Shown: positions 1 to 9,719 of the stretch, piece after piece
Position numbering within the stretch: position 1 is the stretch's first letter
Layout of the letters: the number at the start of each line of letters is the position of its first letter
Source of the DNA: Selaginella moellendorffii
Taxonomy: Eukaryota; Streptophyta; Lycopodiopsida; Selaginellales; Selaginellaceae
Assembly (NCBI RefSeq): GCF_000143415.4
Contig: NW_003314286.1
Span: 79,826 to 143,825 of the forward strand
Direction of reading: 5' to 3'
DNA: 64,000 bases
The notes under the pieces: model-generated
What the model was told of the DNA's origin: nothing
What the model saw: only the letters and a program-made list of their open reading frames with translations
Databases searched by the model: none
Position numbers and translations under genes: made by a program

Positions 1-1207
1 GAGGAGCACCGTGTAGCTCCTCGGGAAGCTTGTGCTGGCTAAAGAACTTCTTGAAACTGCCTTGATGTTGAGTTTCTGCAATGTCTCAAAGAATTATATC
101 GAGCAAAAGTTTAAACAACGGCACTACCTGCGTCAAAAAGCGACCACAATAAAGAATGGTACCTTCCAGAACTCCGAATTTGCGTTTTGGTCCTTTTATC
201 CTTTTCCCGTAAAGAGATCTTCTTTAGTCCCGAGACAAGAGATGACCAGTCACTAGTGTCTTTATCCGTTATCTCGGACAAAGCCAAGTCCTTGCAAGTT
301 TCGAAACACCTTCCAACTCTAAAATTCGGACAGAGATCAAATTCCTTCGGGAAAGAAAAAGAAAAAGCACGTACTCGGTTGCAGAAGCGAGACGTCTCAC
401 AAGAATAGATGGAGGTATAGCAGCCACCGTGACGGCCTTCTTATATGCCTCCTCCTCAGCCGGATCCTTTGTGGGACTCTGCGGAAAAGCAAACATCTCA
501 TGTAAGCCCTCGTAAGCAGCATCTTCCATGTCGAGAACCTCTCTGGCAATGCTAGCAACGGGATGTACGGTCTCGTTCGAATATAAACCCCGTTTAACTC
601 GCCTGACAGCTGCAAAGTACCGCCTCCAAAATTCCTTCTCCTTCATCGCTTTGGGAACAAAGTGAAAACGCAGAGCCTGAAGGTCTTTGTCTAGCTGACA
701 GTTAAAAAGATTTTAATTCCTCGGTAAGATGAAAAGAAAAGCTCCAGTACCTCCAAGATACGCATCGCAGATTCCATGTCAACTTGCATTCCCCCATCCG
801 GTTCGCAGTAAAGAAACTCCGAGCTCTGCTAGAACAACTAAGATACCTTCACCGGAGATGAAAGAACATCCACGTACCTTGGAAACTTCCAGGATTCTTC
901 TGCGGCATTCCTCTTCGAGACCCTTTTCCAGCTCCGTTTTCCCGACCCAAGGAAGCTCTCCCGGCTCATCTAAAACATAAAAAAAAAAACTCTCTCCAAA
1001 CCTTCGAATGAAAAACAAACAAAGTCACACAACCTTGTGCGTGAGAGGAAAACTCCGATACAAAATCCGCCTTGATTTCAGTCAGCATGCGCTCCGCCTT
1101 GGCCGCAGCATTCTGGAAAACTGAGCAAACGACCGATCGATCCAAAGAAAAGCAAAGAAAATGGAATGATCACCTGTTTTGGCCTTGGACACGAATTTGG
1201 ACTCCAT
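1..1207 (-). CDS. BSD-domain protein, 3' end off window
   Basis: Five exons read in one frame: 1207-1174, 1120-1034, 969-878, 825-751 and 694-401, each with GT/AG ends. A likely sixth starts at 75 and runs off the left edge in the same phase. The first Met begins MESKFVSKAKT, followed by a helical Ala/Lys/Glu segment, an Asp/Glu-rich stretch, and then a BSD domain. The domain core LRFHFVPKAM followed by EFWRRYFAAV carries the Phe-Trp pair typical of the family. BSD domains occur in TFIIH p62, synapse-associated and DOS2-like proteins; plant single-BSD proteins are mostly uncharacterised, so only the domain is called. The C-terminus after the BSD domain is inferred from the splice consensus at 401 and 75. 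A telo-box lies about 100 bp upstream of the start. Confidence 0.75.
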
Positions 1208-1304
1208 CCAAGCGATCGCCCGCCTACATTGCAGCTGAGGCGATCGATCCAATCCCCCTCCGGCGCGCCGATCCACCCCCGAGAGAGAGAAACCACAAAA
1301 CACC

Positions 1305-1313
1305 AAACCCTAG
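1305..1313. promoter_or_regulatory. telo-box (AAACCCTAG) upstream of BSD gene
   Basis: AAACCCTAG matches the plant telo-box often found in promoters of housekeeping genes. It lies about 100 bp upstream of the BSD gene's start codon (1207, minus strand). Function is inferred from the motif only. Confidence 0.4.
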
Positions 1314-1329
1314 CCTCTATTTCTCCGTT

Positions 1330-1824
1330 TTACGAAGTCAATAGAAAAAACGGAATATGCTATGGAGCATAAGTTTTAGCATATTCTCGCAATAACCCAA
1401 ATAGTGTCACGCGTTCTTCTCAATGTTTCCTTGACGGCTCAATCATATGAATGGCGTGTCAAGTAAATCAACATTATATCTTATTTATCAATGCGATTCT
1501 CCCTCGATTATATCTTCCTCGATCCTTTCACTTTCAATCACCTGGATCAGGGCGGTGCTACATGTCAAAAAATCCGAGGAGCGATCCAAGAGTGCGTGTT
1601 CTTTTTCCTAATCTTCAATTCTCTGGTGATAAATCTCCCACCACCCTTTCAAGCATCATAGCACTCCATGCGCGTTATGTGGTTTACGTGGCATTTGATC
1701 CAGTCAAGAAAATCGATCCGGGCAAAGTCCGTCCCAAATGTTTTTTGATCCTTTGGAAATGGAATATCAGTGAAAAAACTTTATGTGTTTACAGGTGTTA
1801 AAAAACTGGCGAGTTGTTTGCGTG
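1330..1824. other. intergenic, no gene seen
   Basis: AT-leaning spacer between the BSD gene and the aquaporin. The reading frames here are short and show no recognisable domain or codon bias. Confidence 0.5.
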
Positions 1825-1830
1825 TATAAA
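1825..1830 (+). promoter_or_regulatory. TATA box of the aquaporin gene
   Basis: TATAAA at 1825-1830, with transcription predicted about 30 bp downstream, giving a 5' leader of roughly 150 nt before the ATG at 2010. The leader is pyrimidine-rich. Confidence 0.5.
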
Positions 1831-2009
1831 TGTGGCACCGTGGCTTGATCCCGGACCTATCGCAGCGCTTTCCTCGATCTAGCAATCTCCCCCTTCCTCC
1901 TCTTCGTCTTTATCGTAGAATTCTTCCCCACTCTATCCTTTTGATCGTCATCATCATCGTCAATCACCTGAAAGCAACGAAAAAATCTCGCAAAAAGGAT
2001 TAGCTAGAA

Positions 2010-3043
2010 ATGCCTCTCCAGGACACTTTCCCAAATTCTCTAGACCTGGAGCAAGGTGACAACGCCATCATTGCGGTCGGAGGCGACAAAATCCAAAGCC
2101 GCCCAAGAAGCTTGGAACTCTTGAAAAAGGTTTGGTGATGATCATCATCGCAAAAACTTTATAAACTTGGGCAATTAACGATGTGTTCCTTGGATTCGTT
2201 CGTGAAGGTCTTGGCGGAGTTCTTGGGCTCTCTCGTGCTCCTCCTCGGCTGCGCGGGCACCGCGATCCTGGCGAGCAAGCCATCCAACGGCTTTGGGATA
2301 CATGGAATCTCGGCCGGGGCCGCATTGACGGTCATGATCGTCATCTTCTCCACTGGACACATCTCCGGTGCCCATGTCAATCCAGCCGTCTCTCTCGCCT
2401 TTGCCTCGCTCGGCCGATTCCCATGGATACAGGTTCGAAGCTCCTGTCCCGTTTCTATCTAATCGCTAAACTCTGTTTCTTCTCTTGTTCTATTTGAAAG
2501 GTTCCACTCTACTCTGGAGCGCAGTTCCTGGGATCTGTGTGTGCCTCTTTCATGCTCAACGCGTTCTTCCAGGGAGATCCAAACATCCATGCCGGGGTGA
2601 CCGTCCCCTCCAACACCGAGTGGCAATCCTTCGCGGTGGAGCTCGTCATATCTGCCATCTTGATGTTTGTTGTTACAGCAGTGGCGACGGATCCACATGC
2701 AATTGGAGACTCGGCAGCGGTGGCAGTGGCCGCGACAGTCTATCTCAACAATCTCCTTGCCAGGTTTCTAGTTCTCTTCGATCTTCCTCTTCTTGCTTGA
2801 TTAGCAAAGTTGGTAGTTCTTTTATCCAGCATTCTAGGAAGAGAGATTCACCCTTTTCTTTGCTAGTTGACAAGTTTGGTGGTATTGTTTAGTGCAATCT
2901 CTGGAGCTTCCATGAATCCCATTCGGACGTTTGGTCCGGCTCTAGCTGCTGGAGAATACAGAGGATTGTGGGTGTACTTCTTTGGGCCGATTTTGGGAAC
3001 TCAATTGGGAGCTGGATTCTACACTTTGATCCGCTCCAGCTGA
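2010..3043 (+). CDS. NIP: NOD26-like intrinsic protein (NIP aquaporin)
   Basis: Four exons (2010-2129, 2208-2432, 2501-2763, 2893-3043) give a 252-residue protein, the usual MIP length. A hydrophilic N-terminus of about 40 residues precedes the first membrane helix ([19 protein letters not shown]). The first half-helix carries [10 protein letters not shown] (canonical NPA); the second carries [15 protein letters not shown], so the second NPA box is NPI while the selectivity-filter Arg remains. NIPs are plasma-membrane or ER channels for water, glycerol, boric acid, silicic acid or arsenite, and substituted NPA boxes are known in some NIP subgroups. The specific substrate cannot be read from the sequence. 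Exon 2 starts at GTC after the AG at 2206-2207; the ATG at 2181 lies inside the intron. Confidence 0.92.
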
Positions 3044-3684
3044 TTGTCAGCCAAGAAAGTTCTACCAATCCGCCATTCAAAAATCTACACCATGTAAATC
3101 GTTATACAAATTTGAAAAATTCCAGTTTTGTGACCTCGAAAGAGCACAAGTAGAATAGAAAGACATTGACACGAGATTTGGTGATTATTCCCGTGGCTCT
3201 GGCTCGGTTGAAATCACAGAAATCTTTGGTGTGGAACCCGCGATCCAGCAACTGGCTGGAAAATGGTCGGTCCAATATGATTCGCAAATTATAATGAACT
3301 TTTCCCTTTGGAAAGACTTTTTTTTCTCGTGGCCGAAACGAATTTTCCTATACAAGACAATGGCTACGAATCGAGCTTGCTCTGTACAATTCACGAATCA
3401 ATTCGTGCAGTGCTGAGAAAGCTTGCGTATGAAAACATGTTTCAGGAGAGATTGACATTGATCGAAACGCATCTTGGCTATTGAAAAGTTGCTAGGGTGT
3501 GAACGTTCGTCGGCCAGATTGATCCATGGATGGATGGAGGCTGGAATCTAAACTTTCTCTCATTGTGGGGTACGAAACTTTACCCCTTCTTTCGGTCCAC
3601 TTGCAAGGACATTGCTTGATTCATGGAGACATAGCCTAGCTAGTGCTTTAAGCGCTTGCAGATTGAATTTTTGCATCAAACCCA
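3044..3684. other. 3' region of aquaporin, no gene seen
   Basis: AT-rich 3' UTR and spacer with only short frames. It contains a T8 tract near 3310. No recognisable RNA gene or repeat. Confidence 0.4.
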
Positions 3685-5042
3685 TTGGTTGTAATTAGAG
3701 GAATATTTATTATCTCCACCGCCCAACGCTTAGCAATGGCAGATGCTGTTCAAGAGAGTGTGGCACCACTGGTGGGTATGGGAGATCATAGCAAGGTCGA
3801 CCTCCCTGGTGGAGCTACTTTGCAAGCAATGCACGAACTATCTTGTGGAGGTAACGCAAGACATCATGAGGACGACATCGAGACATGGATGAAAGCTTGA
3901 GGGCGGCCCTCCCCAGCAACCAGGCAGATGAGGCTCTGCTCAATCTCAAACATTGTATCCAGGGCTTCAATCGCAGCATTGACCAGAGCGGCTAAGCATG
4001 CGGTAATCCAGATGCTTGTTCGCGAGAAAGTGCCCTGGGGTCTGTCGTCAGTGATCAGTGTTCGCAAGTGATGGCTGAGGCATGAGGCATCGCAACACCA
4101 GGCCATACTTGTGGGACAGAAGAAGTGGATCGATTGGAACCGCAGATTTACGTTGTGATGCGGTGGATGATTCTACTGCTCACACAATTCAAAGTTACAG
4201 GGAGAGTACTCGAGTTTCTACGAGGAGAAGAGAGGTTCTTAAGCTTCCAACATCCTCGGCATTACCTCGAATGAGCCAGGTCAGTAAACTCTTATGCCAA
4301 CCGGTTCTCATGTTTTCATGGAAGCCTAATTTTATCCTATGCTGATTTCTGCCTAGACAATGACAGTATCAAGGTCAGCATCAGTACTTTTTGCTGGCAG
4401 ATACCACGCTATGTGAAGCCATTGCGGGAATTCGACACCTGTTGCTGCATACATCACGATCAAATGGACCTCATGCACAGTGGTTTGATGAGACTAAGAA
4501 GTTCTTGCAAGGAGGCCCATAGAACACCTTGTTTATGCCCGTGTGGCCAGTGGACAGGGAATGGCTGCTCTGCTAATGTACAACATTGGGGAGAGCGTCT
4601 TTTGTCCGAAGCTAGCCGGAGTCCTCGTGGTACTACCACAGGTGTTACATCCTGGTAGTGTGGGCGGGCACGAGTACACATCCATGCAGCATGTTTGAGT
4701 GCAATGATAGGAATATTCTGTCCAAACATCCAACTTTAACATGGTCTTGGAGGCTACAGGGAATGAATTTCTGCTTGCGTTCAAGTCTGGGCTTGCATGT
4801 TACATTCCANNNNNNNNNNNNNNNNNNNNNNNNNNNNNNNNNNNNNNNNNNNNNNNNNNNNNNNNNNNNNNNNNNNNNNNNNNNNNNNNNNNNNNNNNNN
4901 NNNNNNNNNTTCATGTATTGGAGGCAGCATACAGCCACTGCTTACTCGACCATCTGCAGCAAAAAGAATTGAAAGCATTCCAAATACCTGGCCACGGGAG
5001 CACTTGCCAAATAGACTTAATGAAGTGAGCCAGACCAGTTAG
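3685..5042 (+). pseudogene. decayed unrecognised coding region, interrupted by gap
   Basis: A GC-richer block contains several coding-like stretches in different plus-strand frames. One runs 3736-3900 (MADAVQESVAPLVGMGDHSK and onward). Others lie near 3890-4010, 4130-4270, 4390-4520 and 4515-4695, each ending in stops or frame changes. The last reads plausible hydrophobic protein (GQGMAALLMYNIGESVF). I do not recognise the family. It could be a broken host gene or part of a mobile element. The 100-N gap at 4810-4909 hides part of it. Confidence 0.3.
4810..4909. other. assembly gap, 100 N
   Basis: Exactly 100 undetermined bases, a conventional placeholder size. True gap length is unknown. Confidence 0.98.
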
Positions 5043-5507
5043 TTTTCTTGCCCCGTGAAAAGATCTGTAAGTACTATATATATAGTCATATGAGTAAAAT
5101 ATATTTTGTAACAGGATATACATCATTCGATACAATATATTTTATTTTTTCAAAAATTTGTGGTGAATACTCTTAGTAGAAAGTTTTTAGGAGTGGAATA
5201 TTTTGCTGTGCTCCAAGCTATTTTTATAAGATACTTGGAAAATAATCTAGTCACACTCATGTTTTATACATATGAATATATAAAAGGTGTTTAAATCCTG
5301 TAAATAAATGTTTAAGGTTCAAGTCTAGTTGGATTGCAAATATTGAGCAGATTCTAGTAACTAGAGAGATAAAAACATTCATTTGCCCCAAAAATCTTGG
5401 TTTTAGGGTGTTTATATTTCTTTAATTCAAGTATTAGTGGATATATTGAAAATATACTTGGATATTCTAGGATCTTTTACCATTAGCATTTTGTGTTTAT
5501 AAATTAT

Positions 5508-5606
5508 AAACATGCTCATAATTATAAATTTTCAATGTAAGAGATGGACCTAATTTTAAACATCTTCATAATTATAAATTTTCAATGTAAGAGATGGACC
5601 TAATTT
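5508..5606. repeat. 50-bp tandem duplication
   Basis: Two adjacent near-identical 50-bp units. The segment TTCAATGTAAGAGATGGACC occurs at 5531 and again at 5581. Only a few substitutions separate the copies, so the duplication is recent relative to its surroundings. Confidence 0.9.
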
Positions 5607-6319
5607 AACCAATTGCATATACATAGTTAGTGGCCTAATAATATATTCTCATGTGGAGGATGCAATACCTCATTGCATGACCTTTTTTCCCATAACACTG
5701 GTTTAAAATCACTAGGTGACAAAGGGTGAAACATTGGTGGCTTCAAGGATCAAGTCACAGCAATGGACTTCTTAGAGGTGGCGGACAAATTTTCTAGGGA
5801 GACAAGGTGGTGATGGATTTCCAAGGATATGGGTGGGGCATAGGAAAAATGCCAACATTGAGATTCTATATTAGCAATAGAGTGTGTGGTATGTTAAATA
5901 AGCTGCTAGAGAGACATATGAGAAAAGTTAGAAGGAAAAGGAAGGAGGCCTCTCTCTAGTTTGCGGATGTGGAAACGGCTCTTGGTATGGAGTGCTAAGA
6001 TTCTTGATTCTCAATTTTACTTATCCATTGCTTCTTTTCTTGGCAAATAGAGCTTAGCCTTAATAGCTCATTCTTTATCAATAAAGTCTTGATGTGCCAT
6101 TTGACCACCTAAAAGATTTGTTGTGGTTACAGAATATGGGCATATTCATTTATTGATTCTTGTTTTTACTATTTATTCATTAAAAATCAGCCATTAACTT
6201 ATAAATAATATTAATAATAAAATGACAAATCAATATTGTTATTAAGTTGATCCTTAATTTATCTAGTGAATTTGATATTATTCTTTATTTATGAATTGTA
6301 TACTTTCATTCTTTTGAAA

Positions 6320-8200
6320 ATATTAAGTAGTAAGACACTGTCATCTTATATGCATTCAAACTAATATGCACAACTATTAGAAATATATTTAACAAAACTA
6401 ACTCTAGTATATATCCAACTTCAAGGAGATTTATTAAATATGCAAGAGGTTTTGTATTACTCCTATCTATCATACATGCGAGGATTGGAGAAGCATTAAA
6501 GGCTTGATAAACATATGATATAGTTACATCTAAATTTAGAGCTAAACTCCAAATCTGTTATACTATTAAATGGGGTCCAGTGCATAATTAATATCTCTTA
6601 TGAGCACTAGTTCCCTGTATCTAACTCTTGCATGTAAAATAGTGTTAAACAATATCTAGTATAATTTCAGTATACTAATGGCATAATATGAAGAGGAAGG
6701 TACCCCAACTAGAGTAGCATAGACTTTAGGCTTAAACCCAAGTTAGATGCAAAACAAAGATTAATATAACCTTGTAAAGGCAAAATCAATATCTCAAGTG
6801 GTCCTATGCAATCCAACTAATCCTACATAGATTGTTTTAAATTTACTAGAAAAGTCTTTATGTATACAATTAAAATAAAAAACTCCAATAAAAAATGAAT
6901 AAAAATCACTGAGACAATTCTTTTGATACCAAATGTAACACATCTAAATTTAGAGCTAAACTCTAAGCCCATTGCACTACGAAACAAGGGTTTGGGTATG
7001 CATTTAATATCCCTTATAAACATTAGCTCTTTGTATTTAGCTTTTGCATGCAAAAGAATGTCAGACGATGTTTGGCACAATTTCACCATACCGGTGGTTT
7101 AACACAAAGAGGAAGATACCCATTGAGCGACACAACCTAACAAGAAATTAATGTCTCAAGTGGTTAGCCATGCAATCCAACCACCATCCCTACTATGCAT
7201 TTGGAACCCCCAAATGTATTAATTAGTAACACACTTGTGACTAATTATCTTATATGTTTTCAAACTAATATACATAACTGTTAGAAATATATTTACTAAA
7301 ATAATGAAAAACTTACTCTAGTATATATCCAACTTCAAGGAGATTTGTTAAATATACAAGAGATTGTATATTGCTTATATCTATCACACATCCAAGGATT
7401 GGAGAAATATTAAAGGCTTGATTAACATATGATATAGCTATATGAATAACATTGCCAAATTGTAGTGCACCTAAATTTAGAGTTAAACTCCAAGTTTTTT
7501 GCATTATTAAATAAAGGTCTGGTACATATTCAATATCCTTTATAAGCATTAACTCCTTATATTCAACTCTTATATGCAAAATAATGTCATATAGTGTCTA
7601 GTATAATTTCAGCATACTAATGGTATAACCTGAGGACGAAGGTACCCCATTAACTAGAGTAGCATAAACCTTAGGTTTAGACCCAAGCTGAATGCAAAAC
7701 AAAAAACAACACAGCCTAATAGAAGCCAAATTAATATCTCAAGTGGTCAGCCATGCAATCCAACCAATCTTACATGGGTTGCTTTGGATCTATTAGAAAA
7801 GTCTCTATGCATGCAACTATAGTTAAAACTTTAACAAAAAATGAATAGGAATCACTAAGATAATTCCTTTAATACCAAATGTAACACACTTAAAATTAAA
7901 GTTGAACTCTAAGCTTATTGCACTACGAAACAAGGATTCGAGTATGCACTAAATATCCCTTACAAATACTAGCTCCCCGTATTTAGCTCTTACATACAAA
8001 ATAATGTCAAACGGTATTTAACACAATTTCGGCATACTAGTGGCTTAAAACAAAAATGAAAATACCCCACTGACTAAAATAGCATGGAGCTTGGGCTTAG
8101 ACCCAAACTAGATGTAGAACAAAAAGTGATATAACCTAGTAGGAAATTAATATCTCAAGTGGTTGGCTATACAATCTAACTATTATTTCTACTATACATT
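6320..8200 (-). mobile_element. cluster of four decayed LTR-like repeats, reverse orientation
   Basis: Two tandem units of about 910-950 bp (6320-7200 and 7230-8190) each contain two related repeats, giving four. The repeats begin near 6521, 6934, 7468 and 7880 with a (T)ACA(C/T)CTAAATTTAGAG-like sequence. They end near 6830, 7195, 7780 and 8190 around CTCAAGTGGT and GCAATCCAAC. Just left of the 6934 copy, the minus strand reads TGTTACA, two bases, then TGGTATCA. This is the layout of a plant LTR end followed by a primer-binding site complementary to initiator Met tRNA. No gag or pol frame survives nearby. Calling them LTRs is inference from the TG...CA-like ends plus this site. Confidence 0.5.
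6924..6931 (-). promoter_or_regulatory. retroelement primer-binding-site-like motif
   Basis: The minus strand reads TGGTATCA, matching the first eight bases of the plant initiator-tRNA-Met primer site, two bases after an LTR-like CA end. The sister copy at 7869-7876 has TGGTATTA, a decayed version. Confidence 0.45.
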
Positions 8201-9719
8201 AAAACCTCTTGCAATATTGAGGAATTAGTTTTAATATTGAGTGGGTTCTCAACACTAACAAGTGCAAGTCAACAATATAAAATTCTCATCACTATGCTAA
8301 GTATACTTGATTTAATGACAACTTATCATTTTTTAGTGTCCTTTTGGTTTTAGTTTCTCAATTAGCTTAAGAAGAGATTATAAAGGGAACCAACAATACC
8401 AACCTCCTACTATTATAGCAGTAAAGAGAGAGTATCTATAAAGATCGGTTGATAAGTATCTTTTGATACTCGAAGTTATATTTGCAACATGAATGAAAAT
8501 AATAAATCTAAATATAGTGATAGATAAATAATATTAAGGCTTGAGTCACTTTTTACATAAGGATTGTGTAAGTTTTTGAATTTAGACTTTTCAGGAAGTC
8601 ATATAACCTAGTACTACTCAACTTTAAAGATACTTTATTTTATATATCTAATGATCTTTAACCAATTAAAAAATTTATAGTTTTAATAAAAAACCTCTCT
8701 TTAGTTGCTTACAACTTAGATCTTGTAAAATGCAATAAATATTTTCTATTATTTTGTGTTTCTGCAGTTTCTTATTTCCTCAATATAGTGGTAGTGGTAT
8801 AGTAATAATCACCACAATAAGAGATAGATTGTTATTTCTAGAATTAAAATTTTATTTTCTTGATTCTTTAATTTTCACCAAAGGAATATATAGAGAATGT
8901 CATAAACTATATAATGGTAAATGTTTTATAGAATTACTAAGAAAAATATTCTTGATTATAAACATCACAATCAAAGAGATAAATGACAAGTTTGTAAAAG
9001 ACCTCATATCTAGATGTTCAGCTTTTATAATCTCCACTTGCAAACACATTGATTGATCATTTAGTAAAACTAAACCCCTTTATAATTATGAACTAAAAAG
9101 GCAAATTCCTCATTAATAAATGGCAGCCTCTTGGAAAAAAACCCAAAACTCTGAATAAGCAATCCAAATTACTAACTTAAACAATCTGTTCCAAAAAAAT
9201 CCTATACTCATAAATTTACTTGAGAACAAGATAAACACTTTAACTCATAAGTTTGCCCTAGTCTAACCTCATAAAACCAAATTATATTGAGATGATGAAA
9301 TTATTAATAAAAAACAAAAAAAATAAAGAAGAAAAAATTTGAACACTCTTAAGTACAAAGTCCTCAAACTATTTTAGAGTCTTTATAGGTCTTGAATTTA
9401 AATCATATGAGCAAAGATTTACAAGAGATAACAAATACATAACATCATCCTCTTATGTGGTGTAGGATTAAACTTAAATGGATATCCTTGATGGAAATTT
9501 GCAACCAACTCAAAAGGTGAGAAGCACACTTTCAAATACAATCACTAAGAAAATACCTAAGCTAGTCAATTAAACACTAAAGTTTATGATATAAATAAAA
9601 GATTGTAAATAAGACTAAAAGGTGTGGTGATTTCCCTCCACAGTATTGATGGGACTAAAAGGTGGTGATTTCCCCTCCACAAAATTGATTAAAAAAATTA
9701 TAAAATTGATGTAGTGGCA

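Noticed and set aside
6823-9056. Open frames in AT-rich island 1
   Set aside because: They translate repeat DNA with Ile/Leu/Lys bias, lack domains, and overlap the repeat cluster.
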